Source of the DNA: Thiocapsa bogorovii
GTDB taxonomy: Bacteria > Pseudomonadota > Gammaproteobacteria > Chromatiales > Chromatiaceae
Assembly: GCF_021228795.1 (NCBI RefSeq)
Contig: NZ_CP089309.1
Span: forward strand, 2,170,001-2,234,000
Length of the DNA: 64,000 bases
Direction: 5' to 3'
Below the pieces are notes generated by a model. That model was not told the origin of the DNA. It ran no database searches and worked only from the letters and a program-made list of their open reading frames with translations. The position numbers were made by a program, and so were the translations under genes. Positions 9,386 through 17,851 of the stretch are shown here, in pieces (position 1 is the first letter of the stretch; each line of letters starts with the position of its first letter).

Positions 9386-10588
9386 ATGAGCAATACATCG
9401 ACTCTCTCCTTTTCGGATCGGCACACGCCGTTGATCTTCGGCTTGATCCTGATCGGACTGCTCCTGCTCGGTGCCATCTATTTCGTTCCCGTCTGGTGGG
9501 TCTCGCTGACCGCGCCCAACTATCCGCCCGAGTCCTTCCCGGACGGCGTGCGCATCCATTTCCACATGAACGGTGTCTTCAATGGCTGTCAAAAGGTCGA
9601 GAAGTCGGAGATCACCGAGGACGAGGCGCTCAATTGTGTCCATGAGATGGACACCATCAATCATTATGTCGGCATGTATCCCATCTCGGCCGGAGGCGTC
9701 GTCGAGCGTGCCTTTTCACCATTCCTGTTGTCGATGCTCGCGGTCATGATCGTCGGATTCGCCATCCCCGGATCCAAGACCCGATTGGCGGTCATGGGCG
9801 TCGGGTTTGCGCTGATTGTCGGCTGGATGGCCATGACCTTCTATACTGCCGACGGGCTGAAGCTGAACAGCCAAGGCTATCTAAGTGCACTGGCGTTCGC
9901 ACTCGATCAAGAGACCGCGACACCCGAGGCCGAAAAACGCCTTTCACCGGCCGAAGCACTGATCGCGCAGATGAAGGCATCGTTGGAGGGTGATGCGCAA
10001 CCGAAGGCCACCTCGGGTGCTCCGAGCATCGACGACACCGGCGAGCCGGACAAGACCGCACTCGCCGCAAACCTGCGCGGCGCTTTCGAGCGCGATCAGG
10101 CAAAACAGCCCGCCGGCGAGCGTCGAGAGTGGACCGGAAGCGGCCACCAACTGCTCACCTGGCATTACGGCAAGAGCCTCGGGCGCTACTTCAACAACCC
10201 CGAAGAAATCCGGCCCATGGTCAGCGTCATGGGCACTGCGGCGCATGTCGTCTTTTGGGGCATCATCGGGGCCATGTTGCTGCTGCTCTGGGGTGCTCGC
10301 CGGTCCGAAGGCCCGATCTATTGGCTCTTGATCCTGGCGCCGATGGCCCTGCCGCTGATCTTCATCCTGGACTATTCCGCCTGGCTCTGGTGGTACGGCC
10401 ACAACATGAACGCGATGGGCGCCTTTACGGTGAAGTCCTTCATGCCGACCGTCTTCGGCGACGGCAAGGTCGCCCAGTTCGGAACCCATTCCTATCCCTA
10501 TTGGGGCTTCGGCCTGATGCTGTTGCTCTCGGCCGTTCTGGCGGCGGCGACCCTGCTGCGACGCAAGCAGCTTAAGTTTGCCCCATGA
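9386..10588 (+). CDS. nosB: NosB-like membrane protein of clade II nos operon
   Basis: 400 residues from ATG 9386 (MSNTSTLSF); the frame is open from 9260 but the upstream part is low in protein character. An N-terminal TM helix (LIFGLILIGLLLLGAIYF) is followed by a soluble loop with two Cys (NGCQKV, LNCVHEM), then five or so further TM helices. NosB is a multi-pass membrane protein characteristic of clade II nos operons and absent from clade I; its exact role is not established. The stop overlaps the nosD start by 4 nt (ATGA), so the two are translationally coupled. Confidence 0.85.
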   Translation: MSNTSTLSFSDRHTPLIFGLILIGLLLLGAIYFVPVWWVSLTAPNYPPESFPDGVRIHFHMNGVFNGCQKVEKSEITEDEALNCVHEMDTINHYVGMYPISAGGVVERAFSPFLLSMLAVMIVGFAIPGSKTRLAVMGVGFALIVGWMAMTFYTADGLKLNSQGYLSALAFALDQETATPEAEKRLSPAEALIAQMKASLEGDAQPKATSGAPSIDDTGEPDKTALAANLRGAFERDQAKQPAGERREWTGSGHQLLTWHYGKSLGRYFNNPEEIRPMVSVMGTAAHVVFWGIIGAMLLLLWGARRSEGPIYWLLILAPMALPLIFILDYSAWLWWYGHNMNAMGAFTVKSFMPTVFGDGKVAQFGTHSYPYWGFGLMLLLSAVLAAATLLRRKQLKFAP

Positions 10589-11955
10589 ACCCGATCCGGC
10601 TTGCTTGCGCTGGACTGCTCCTGATCCCTGCATGGGTCGGGGCCGCCTACCCGTCACTGCAGCCTCTGGTCGACGCCGCGGAAACGGGCTCGGTGCTTAC
10701 GCCCGAGCCCGGCATCTACGCCGGCCCCGTGCGCGTGGACAAGCGGCTGACCATCGACGGTCGCGATCGGGTGACGATCGACGGGGGCGGCAAGGGCACT
10801 ATCGTGCTACTCGAAACCGACGGGGCGACGCTTCGGAACCTGCATCTCACCAACTCGGGCAGCTCGCACAACGACCTGGATTCGGGCGTGCAGGTTCGGG
10901 GCAAGTTCAACGTGATCACGGACAACCGCATCGATAACGCCCTGTTCGGCGTCGACCTGCAGCAGTCCGAAAACAATATCGTGCGGCGTAATGACATCTC
11001 CTCCAAGCCGGTCGATCTGGGTGTGCGGGGCGATGCGATCCGGCTCTGGTACAGCTTTAACAACGAGGTGACCGACAACATCATCCGCAACGCGCGCGAC
11101 ACCGTGGTTTGGTACTCGCGCGACAACCTGATCGCTCGCAACGACGCACGCGGCGGGCGCTATTCGCTGCATTTCATGTACTCGAAGGGCAACCGCGTCG
11201 AGGGCAACCACTACGAGGGCAACACGGTCGGGATCTTCCTCATGTACAGCGACGGCATCGTCGTTCGCAACAACCTGATCGCCAATGCCACCGGCACGAC
11301 CGGCATCGGGATCGGCTTCAAGGAGACCTCGGACGTCGTCATCGAGGGCAATCGCATCCTGTATTGCGCCGAGGGCCTGTATCTGGACGTTTCGCCCTAC
11401 CAGCCGGGCAGCATCAATTATTTTCGCGACAACCTGATCGCCTACAACGGCATCGGGATCCGCTTCATCAACGACTGGCAGGGCAACGTCCTGACCGGGA
11501 ATCGGTTCAAGGGCAACACCACTCAGGTCGTCGTTGAAGGCGGCAAGACCGCCAACCGCAACACCTGGGACGGCAACTACTGGGACGACTACGAGGGCTT
11601 CGACCGAAACGACGACGGCGTCGGCGACTCGCCGCATGCCATTCAAGCCTTCGCCGACCGGCTCTGGATGGACGTGCCCCCGGCGCAGTTCTTCAAGGGC
11701 TCCCCGATGCTCGAGGTCATCGATTTCCTTGAGCGCCTCGCCCCCTTTTCGACTCCGGATCTTCTGGTGCGCGACGAGCATCCGCTGTGGGACGCCGATA
11801 CCGAGGTCGTACTCGCCGTACCGCAAGCCGGATTGGCCGGCGGCTCGGAGTGGGAGCTGGATCCGGACACCGAGGCCGAGGCGCCTGCCCCGGACGTCGC
11901 ACCGGGCGGCTATGACGCCTACGAGGCGTTGCGTCGCTCGCTCGGGAGGGATTGA
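10585..11955 (+). CDS. nosD: Periplasmic copper-processing protein NosD
   Basis: 456 residues with a Sec signal peptide (MNPIRLACAGLLLIPAWVGA). The body is a right-handed parallel beta-helix of the carbohydrate-binding/sugar-hydrolase type, visible as a repeating pattern of N-x-I/V rungs (for example NEVTDNIIRNA, NLIARNDARGG). NosD works with the NosFY ABC transporter in assembling the CuZ centre of NosZ. The ATGA overlap with nosB and close spacing to nosG place it within the operon. Confidence 0.93.
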   Translation: MNPIRLACAGLLLIPAWVGAAYPSLQPLVDAAETGSVLTPEPGIYAGPVRVDKRLTIDGRDRVTIDGGGKGTIVLLETDGATLRNLHLTNSGSSHNDLDSGVQVRGKFNVITDNRIDNALFGVDLQQSENNIVRRNDISSKPVDLGVRGDAIRLWYSFNNEVTDNIIRNARDTVVWYSRDNLIARNDARGGRYSLHFMYSKGNRVEGNHYEGNTVGIFLMYSDGIVVRNNLIANATGTTGIGIGFKETSDVVIEGNRILYCAEGLYLDVSPYQPGSINYFRDNLIAYNGIGIRFINDWQGNVLTGNRFKGNTTQVVVEGGKTANRNTWDGNYWDDYEGFDRNDDGVGDSPHAIQAFADRLWMDVPPAQFFKGSPMLEVIDFLERLAPFSTPDLLVRDEHPLWDADTEVVLAVPQAGLAGGSEWELDPDTEAEAPAPDVAPGGYDAYEALRRSLGRD

Positions 11956-11969
11956 GAGGTGAACCGAGC

Positions 11970-12821
11970 ATGAACGAGAAACCGACTGCCCAACCGAAGA
12001 CGAAGCAGAAATCGAAGCGCAAGACCAAGAAGCTGCGCGAGCAAGGCCGGCGTGAGTTCCTGCGCAGCACAGCCCTCCTGATCGGGATGGTAGGGGCCTC
12101 GCTCGCCGGGCTCATTCCGCTGATCGGCCAGGCCAACGCGCGTCTACGCCCGCCGGGCGCGCTCAAGGATCGGCTCGACGAGCAGGGATTCCTCTCGGCC
12201 TGCATCAAGTGCGGCCAGTGCGTGCAGGTCTGCCCGGTCGAGGCGATCAAGCTGGCGGATCTCAACGACGGTGTCGGCGTAGGCGCGCCACACATCGAGG
12301 CGCGCGACCAGGCCTGCGACTTCTCCTGCGACGGGCTGCAATGCGTGCTGGCCTGTCCGACCGGGGCACTGACACACGATATCGACTATCCCGCCGAGAC
12401 GCGGATGGGATTTGCGCGAGTCGCCCGGCCGGGCCGCTGCCTCGCCGTGCGCGGTCAGCCCTTCAAGGGTGCTGCGCGCGGCCCGGATCACCCCGCATTG
12501 CTGCGCTTCGAGTCCGTCGACCGCTGGAATCCGATCCCGCTGGCCGAGCATCCGTTCGACCTGCCGCTGTGCGATCTGTGTGTCCGACTCTGCCCGATCG
12601 AGATCCGGATCGCCCAATGCGAGGCCGGCACCCCGCCATCGGGCGATCCCAATCAGTGCCCACCCTTGCACGCCATCCGGATGCAACCGATGCCGGACGG
12701 ACGCACCGCGACACCGGTCGTGGAAGACGGCTGTGTCGGGTGCGGCGTCTGCGAGATGGTCTGTCCCGCCGAGCCCGCCGCCATCGTGGTGGAGATCCAT
12801 CGGAGCGCCGACTTCCAATGA
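11970..12821 (+). CDS. nosG: NosG polyferredoxin (NapG-like)
   Basis: 283 residues from ATG 11970. A twin-arginine motif (RREFLRS) and hydrophobic stretch after a very basic N-terminus indicate Tat export. Four [4Fe-4S] ferredoxin-type Cys clusters are visible: CIKCGQCVQVCP, the CDFSCDGLQCVLACP variant, CDLCVRLCP and CVGCGVCEMVCP. NosG with NosH is thought to form a quinol dehydrogenase that feeds NosZ in clade II systems, comparable to NapGH for nitrate reductase. A TTG at 11952 is an alternative start but would separate the start from the aggtga site. Confidence 0.9.
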   Translation: MNEKPTAQPKTKQKSKRKTKKLREQGRREFLRSTALLIGMVGASLAGLIPLIGQANARLRPPGALKDRLDEQGFLSACIKCGQCVQVCPVEAIKLADLNDGVGVGAPHIEARDQACDFSCDGLQCVLACPTGALTHDIDYPAETRMGFARVARPGRCLAVRGQPFKGAARGPDHPALLRFESVDRWNPIPLAEHPFDLPLCDLCVRLCPIEIRIAQCEAGTPPSGDPNQCPPLHAIRMQPMPDGRTATPVVEDGCVGCGVCEMVCPAEPAAIVVEIHRSADFQ

Positions 12822-13789
12822 GCTACTTCGTCGAATCGCTGCGCCAATTGCTCGGGCTCAAACCGATCAAGCCCACACCCGAGCAGATCCCGATCCAGAC
12901 GATCTACAAGGAGAAGCGCAAGACGCCGCTGTCCCGCGAGGCGTTGCACGCGGTCGAGGCGGGTCACGCACGCAGCGCGAACCGCCACAAATGGCGCAAT
13001 CGCCGCTGGATCACCTTGATCGTGGTGAACCTGCTGTTCGTCGTGTCCTACGTGCTCGACGTGCAGTTGGTCGAGGGCGCGCTGACTGCCTCGCGCGTCA
13101 TCGGCTTCCACCTGGCCGATCTGAACTCGGCGCTGCAGGTCACGCTCGCATACAAGCACATCGTCGTCAACCTGCTGATCGGCACCCTGACCGTCCTGGT
13201 GCTCTGGATCCTGCTCGGCGGGCGGACCTTCTGCTCTTGGGTCTGTCCCTATCATCTGGTCGCCGAATGGGCCGAGTCGCTGCACCTGTGGCTCGCCAAG
13301 CGCGGCTGGGCGATCGACATCCAGTTCCATCGCACCGTTCGGGCGGTCTTCTATGTCGTCTTCGCCCTGCTTGCGCTGCTGACCGGCTATACCGTCTTCG
13401 AAACCATCTCGCCGACCGGGATCCTCAGCCGCGCGCTCATCTACGGTCCCGGCCTGGCGCTGCTCTGGATCCTCGCCCTGCTGGTCTTCGAGGTGCTGCT
13501 CTCGCGCCGGGCCTGGTGCCGCTATATCTGCCCGATCGGCATCACCTACGGCCTCGTCGGTGTCGTCTCGCCGCTGCGGGTGCAGTACAACATGCGCAGC
13601 TGCCATCACGAGGGCGACTGCCGGAAGATCTGCATGGTGCCGCATGTGCTCGACGTCACCATTCGCGGCCGTGCGCAAGGACTCACCACCGACATCGGCG
13701 CGGACTGCACCCGCTGCGGTCTCTGCGTCGACATCTGTCCGACCAGCTCGCTGAGCTACACATTCAAGGGACTGGAGAAGGCCCTATGA
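12818..13789 (+). CDS. nosH: NosH membrane ferredoxin (NapH-like quinol dehydrogenase)
   Basis: 323 residues from ATG 12818, overlapping the nosG stop by 4 nt. About four TM helices carry two CxxxCP motifs (FCSWVCP and WCRYICP), as in NapH/NosR/CcoG. The C-terminus binds two [4Fe-4S] clusters (one set around CHHEGDCRKIC, the other CTRCGLCVDICP). It should accept electrons from quinol and pass them to NosG and the cytochromes. No nosR is present, consistent with NosGH replacing NosR in this clade. Confidence 0.9.
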   Translation: MSYFVESLRQLLGLKPIKPTPEQIPIQTIYKEKRKTPLSREALHAVEAGHARSANRHKWRNRRWITLIVVNLLFVVSYVLDVQLVEGALTASRVIGFHLADLNSALQVTLAYKHIVVNLLIGTLTVLVLWILLGGRTFCSWVCPYHLVAEWAESLHLWLAKRGWAIDIQFHRTVRAVFYVVFALLALLTGYTVFETISPTGILSRALIYGPGLALLWILALLVFEVLLSRRAWCRYICPIGITYGLVGVVSPLRVQYNMRSCHHEGDCRKICMVPHVLDVTIRGRAQGLTTDIGADCTRCGLCVDICPTSSLSYTFKGLEKAL

Positions 13790-14670
13790 TCCGTTTCGAG
13801 CAGGTCAGCAAACGCTTTCGTCGCCAGACCGTTCTGAAGGGGATCGACCTCGTCATCGAGCGCGGACATCGCGTCGCCCTCGTCGGCTCCAACGGGGCCG
13901 GTAAGACTACGCTGATCCGCTGTCTGCTCGGGGAGTACGTCTGCCAAGGCAAGGTCCGTGTCGATGATCTGGACCCGCGCGAGCACCGACGCGAGGTGCT
14001 CGGCAAGATCGGATTCGTGCCACAGCTGCCGCCGCCGCTCAAGATGCCGGTCGGGCAATTGATCCAGTTCGCTTCCGGGGTCTGCCGTGCCGATCCGCGC
14101 CGCATGGAAGCGGTCGCGACACGGCTCGGGCTGGATGCGAAGGCATTTCGGCACCAGCCCTTCGTCAAGCTCTCGGGCGGCCAGAAGCAAAAGCTGCTGA
14201 TCAGCATCGCCCTGGGTCGGGATACCGACTTGCTGGTCATGGACGAGCCCGCCGCCAACCTGGATCCCGACGCGCGGCACATCTTCTTCGAGCTGCTGGC
14301 CGAGCGACAAGACAGTGTCGCCATGCTCATCTCCAGCCATCGGCTGGACGAGGTCGCTGCACTCGTCAACCGGGTCATCGAGATGGACCAGGGCCTGGTC
14401 GTGCTCGACGATCGCGTCGCGGACCTGGTCGATCTCACTAGCCGTCTGCGCTGCCATTTGGTCCTGACCCGCGCGGACGACGCCTTTACGCGGGCGGTCA
14501 CGCCATGGGGTCTGCGTAGCAGCGATCGGGGCATCAGCTGGGACGGCTGGGTCGCCGGGGCAGATCGGCTGCGGTTCCTCGGGCTGCTGTCGCGTTACGC
14601 CGCGCTGCTTGATTCCATCCGATTGGATACGGCGACCGAGCCGGAGTTGGCGGAGGTGCGGTATGCGTAA
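13786..14670 (+). CDS. nosF: ABC transporter ATPase NosF
   Basis: 294 residues from ATG 13786, overlapping nosH by 4 nt. All ABC ATPase motifs are present: Walker A GSNGAGKTT at about 36-44, signature LSGGQKQK at about 127, Walker B LLVMDEP at about 148, and the H-loop SSHR. It powers NosY, and the NosDFY complex helps deliver sulfur and copper for maturation of the NosZ CuZ site. The C-terminal 80 residues are a family-specific extension. The 3' end overlaps nosL. Confidence 0.93.
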   Translation: MIRFEQVSKRFRRQTVLKGIDLVIERGHRVALVGSNGAGKTTLIRCLLGEYVCQGKVRVDDLDPREHRREVLGKIGFVPQLPPPLKMPVGQLIQFASGVCRADPRRMEAVATRLGLDAKAFRHQPFVKLSGGQKQKLLISIALGRDTDLLVMDEPAANLDPDARHIFFELLAERQDSVAMLISSHRLDEVAALVNRVIEMDQGLVVLDDRVADLVDLTSRLRCHLVLTRADDAFTRAVTPWGLRSSDRGISWDGWVAGADRLRFLGLLSRYAALLDSIRLDTATEPELAEVRYA

Positions 14671-15391
14671 ACCGCGTCCGGCAGATTATGGATTGGTTGC
14701 GCACGAGCGCTTCATCCGCGGCAATCAACAGGCGTCGCGGTCGACGCGGTGTAATGATCAAGTTTTTCGTTTTCTGAACCGGGTCCAGCTCGGATCTATC
14801 GAGTTGTGCAGGTCGGCGAGTTTGCCGCCGAGTCCCCCGTCATCGCGCGGGACGCGGTTCACGAGCATCGTTTCGGCGGTTGTGCTGACACTCCTCGTTT
14901 CCGCCTGCGGCGGCGATCCGGGACAGGGACCGGTCGAGGTGAAATGGGACCGCGATGCCTGCAAGCGTTGCCGCATGGTCCTCTCTGACCGTCTGCACTC
15001 AGCTCAGGTGCGTGTCCCGACACCGGACGGGCGTTCGCGCGTCTATCGCTTCGACGATATCGGATGCGCGCTGATCTGGCTCGAAGAGCGTGCCGAGCGC
15101 GATGATCCGGCCACCGAGATCTGGGTGAACGACTGGCGCACCGGGGACTGGATCGATGCGCGCACCGCGACCTATCTGCGCGGCCAGGTCACGCCGATGG
15201 AATACGGCCTCGGCGCCCAACCCGAGGCCGCGCCGGACGGGCTCAACTTCCCGCAAGCCAAGGCGCACGTCTTCGATGTCGAAGCCCGGTTCAACGTCCA
15301 CGGCGGACATCTGGATGCCAACTCGGCGCCGCCCGGCGCGGCATCGGATCAGGTCCCGCCGACCGAGCAAACGCATGACCACGCCGATTGA
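14663..15391 (+). CDS. nosL: Copper chaperone lipoprotein NosL
   Basis: The core is clear: a lipoprotein signal (VVLTLLVSAC with lipobox LVSAC), then the Cu(I)-binding CKRCRM motif and the NosL body with FDDIGCALIW. NosL is an outer-membrane-anchored copper chaperone supplying NosZ. The start is uncertain. ATG 14663 overlaps nosF but puts 70 residues of odd, non-signal sequence before the lipobox. A TTG near 14817 would give a normal-length lipoprotein signal. An insertion or small rearrangement between nosF and nosL is possible. The position of nosL between nosF and nosY is unusual compared with the common nosFYL order. Confidence 0.88.
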   Translation: MRKPRPADYGLVAHERFIRGNQQASRSTRCNDQVFRFLNRVQLGSIELCRSASLPPSPPSSRGTRFTSIVSAVVLTLLVSACGGDPGQGPVEVKWDRDACKRCRMVLSDRLHSAQVRVPTPDGRSRVYRFDDIGCALIWLEERAERDDPATEIWVNDWRTGDWIDARTATYLRGQVTPMEYGLGAQPEAAPDGLNFPQAKAHVFDVEARFNVHGGHLDANSAPPGAASDQVPPTEQTHDHAD

Positions 15392-15414
15392 GCCGTTAAC
15401 GGAGTCCCGAGACC

Positions 15415-16242
15415 ATGCGTGAATTCTGGCTGACCGCCCAAACCGATCTCCTCGAGTCGTTTCGGGCCAAGTGGTTCGTCGCCTACACGCTCGTCTTCGG
15501 CGGACTGGTCGTTCTGCTGTTCGCCTTCGGACTGACCGAGTCGCGGATCATGGGATTTACCGGGCTGTCCCGCCTGATGGTGACCTACATCCAGCTCGCC
15601 ATGGCCATCCTGCCGGTCTTCGTGCTCATCACCACCGTGCGTTCGGTGGCCGGCGACCGCGAGGCCGGCGTCTACGAATACCTGCTCTCGCTGCCCATCG
15701 GTCTGGCGCCTTGGTACTGGGGCAAGCTCGCCGGGCGCTTCCTGGTCGTCTTCCTGCCCGTGTTCCTCGCGATGATCGGCGCGATCGTCTGGGGCTCGGT
15801 CAAAGGGGCTGCGGTACCTTGGTTGGTCTTCATCTGGTACACGGCTCTGCTGATGGCGCTCGCCTGGTGTTTTCTCGGCATCGGGATGCTGCTCTCGACC
15901 CTCAGCCGTTCGGCAGACGTCGCCCAGGCCTCGGCCTTCGTCGTTTGGTTGACGCTCCTGCTGTTCCTGGACCTCATTCTGCTCGGCACCCTGATCCGCA
16001 ATCAGATCCCGCCCGAGACGGTCGTCGGCATCGCCCTGGCCAACCCCATGCAGGTCTTCCGCACCGCGGCCATGCTCCTGCTCGATTCGCAGCTGGTCAT
16101 GCTCGGCCCGTCCGCCTACGTCATCCTCGACAACTTCGGGCAGGCCGGTTACATGGCCTATGCGATTGTCTACCCGATGCTTCTCGGCACCGCCTGTGCC
16201 TTCGGCGGGTATCTGCTCTTCCGTCGGGGCGACCTACCGTAG
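15415..16242 (+). CDS. nosY: ABC transporter permease NosY
   Basis: 275 residues with six predicted TM helices in the ABC-2 permease arrangement. The family hallmark VAGDREAGVYEYLLSLPI sits after the second helix. It forms the membrane part of the NosDFY complex with NosF and NosD. This is the last gene of the operon. No nosX/apbE or nosR follows, and no clear terminator is visible in the next 200 bp. Confidence 0.93.
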   Translation: MREFWLTAQTDLLESFRAKWFVAYTLVFGGLVVLLFAFGLTESRIMGFTGLSRLMVTYIQLAMAILPVFVLITTVRSVAGDREAGVYEYLLSLPIGLAPWYWGKLAGRFLVVFLPVFLAMIGAIVWGSVKGAAVPWLVFIWYTALLMALAWCFLGIGMLLSTLSRSADVAQASAFVVWLTLLLFLDLILLGTLIRNQIPPETVVGIALANPMQVFRTAAMLLLDSQLVMLGPSAYVILDNFGQAGYMAYAIVYPMLLGTACAFGGYLLFRRGDLP

Positions 16243-16501
16243 GCACCCGTTGCGCACGCAACTCGACCGGGCGCGGCGCGATCCACTCCCGACGTCCGCC
16301 GATCTCATGCGTCGCCTTGTCCACGCAGACGACCGGCGCCAGATGCCCGCCTTGGCCGGCCTTATAGCGCTCCGCCTGCTCGGATGTATGGCCGTCCGGA
16401 AGCTCGTTGCGCGTGAATCCGAACAGCAGTTGCCGGGGTCCCGGCTGCCGCCGAGCCAGTTGCAGAAAATCGTCAAATGACTCCAGCGCGATATTTTTCA
16501 T
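16243..16501 (-). pseudogene. Possible truncated gene, unknown family
   Basis: A minus-strand frame opens at ATG 16501 (MKNIALESFDDFLQLAR) and reads about 85 residues of plausible protein (RQLLFGFTRNELPDG, APVVCVDK) before running antisense through the end of nosY to a stop at 16121. The part inside nosY has no protein character. It looks like the 5' portion of a gene cut off by the nos operon junction. Family not recognised; it could also be a chance frame. Confidence 0.3.
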
Positions 16502-16697
16502 CGTTGTTGTGATGACCTCGCCTCTTTGGTGGTCTTTGATTCAGTGCTGTCGACCGGCCATCCGACGACTGACTCAAGCCAAAGACTCGTCGTGCATCAG
16601 TCTCTTACCCGCGAATAACCAACCGCAGAAGTCAGAGTACCGACCTCACGACCAACAGCGTCAATTTACCCCGAAGGCTGATCCCGATCCGCCGCCA

Positions 16698-17329
16698 TCA
16701 CACCATCACGAGATAGTCGTATCGCCCCGGACCACAGCGACGCTCCAGCTGCTTGACGATGCGCCGCTGGATCGCAGGGGTATCGTTCGGCCCGTTGATA
16801 TAGAAAGGTTTGCCGTCCTTACCGAAGGTGAAGGACACCGGGCAGGCGCCGGCATCGATGTCCCCGAAGATCAACCGAGCAATCCGGTAGTCTGCGTGCG
16901 GCTCGAAGCCGAGGTCCTTGGCATAGGCCAATGCCTCCTCGACCAGTTTGCGCGCATAGCTCGGATGCTGAGTCTCGACCGATTCCGTTAGATTCCCTCG
17001 GATGCGGGCCAGGACGGTCGGATACTCTGCCGCATCGACAATCTTGTACAAGGCGTCTTTGATGCCCAGACAAAAAACATCGACGACCATCCCGGCTAGG
17101 GCATAGCGCCCATCCGGTAGACTCCGGCTCACCCAGACCGTGCCGATGCCCAGCTCGAAGATATTGGCCGGGACAAAGACGTCCGCGATCGGCGCCCGGC
17201 CCACGTTGGCCCATACGCTCGCCCGGGATAGGGCTCCCGGCAGCCCCGAAGCCGCCGGCTTGGTTTGCCTGCGTTTCAGCTCACGCTTGGCCCGCTTCTT
17301 CTGCAACGCCTTTTGATCGAGCGCCATAA
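16698..17329 (-). CDS. Conserved hypothetical protein
   Basis: 210 residues from ATG 17329 (MALDQKALQKKRAKRELKRR), which has a good GAGGA site; the frame is open further upstream without support. The N-terminus is strongly basic and the rest is a mixed alpha/beta protein with no signal peptide or TM segment. Noticeable blocks are ELGIGTVWVSRSLPDGRYA, FCLGIKDALY, HPSYARKLVEEAL and FTFGKDGKPFYINGPND. I do not recognise the family. It is divergent from the restriction operon and shares its upstream region. Confidence 0.75.
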
Positions 17330-17472
17330 AAAATCCTCGCATGTCTTCGTTGATGGATCGTTTACCGAAGCCTTCTGTCGTCTGGACCGCAGACACTCGG
17401 CTGCGCGAAGCCGAAAATGGTACGCGCAGCTCCACGGACGCGCCCACGGAGGCGATCCAGGTGGTCGAGAAG

Positions 17473-17504
17473 CATCGCGCCATCGCGCCATCGCGCCATC
17501 GCGC
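17473..17504. repeat. Four-copy 8-bp tandem repeat (catcgcgc)
   Basis: Four perfect copies of catcgcgc lie in the 303-bp gap between two divergent genes, 128 bp before the RHH gene that starts the restriction operon. Octamer repeats in promoter regions can slip and change spacing. The rest of this gap (17330-17632) holds no gene I can support. Confidence 0.85.
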
Positions 17505-17632
17505 CGATCCGAAATCAGCGAAGACAAATCCACGACAAGCCATGATTTCGCACACGCCTCGACGCCTTTACCGATTGCCGACACAGCAGTACTTTGGCAG
17601 TACCACAAGGATAACGATCAGGAGACCGCGGC

Positions 17633-17851
17633 ATGGCACGCACCAAGAAAAAAGTTCTAACCATCCGCACCTCCGTCGAGGTCAAGGCGCTGCTCAAGCT
17701 CTCCGCGGAGCGCGAGCGTCGCTCCGCATCTTCGATGATCGAAGTGCTGGTTCTCAGCTACGCCGAAGCCCACGGACTGGCTGTCCCCGCGTCGAATCAG
17801 CCCGAGACCACGGGCTCCATCACAATCAAAAAAGCGAACGCTTCGGAATGA
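17633..17851 (+). CDS. Small ribbon-helix-helix-like DNA-binding protein
   Basis: 72 residues starting with basic MARTKKKVLTIRTS, then helical VEVKALLKLSAERERRSASSMIEVLVLSYAEAHG, the pattern of an RHH (MetJ/Arc or antitoxin-type) fold, and a disordered tail. An aggag site precedes ATG 17633. The stop overlaps the hsdM start by 4 nt (ATGA), so it is translationally coupled to the methyltransferase. It may autoregulate the restriction operon; no toxin partner sits directly beside it. Confidence 0.75.
   Translation: MARTKKKVLTIRTSVEVKALLKLSAERERRSASSMIEVLVLSYAEAHGLAVPASNQPETTGSITIKKANASE

Noticed and set aside
14609-14662. Start of nosL inside nosF
   Set aside because: It would overlap nosF by over 60 bp without a ribosome-binding site; the lipobox lies far downstream.
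17341-17847. N-terminal extension of HsdM in the same frame
   Set aside because: It runs through the octamer repeat and the RHH gene with no protein character; ATG 17848 overlaps the RHH stop as expected for coupling.
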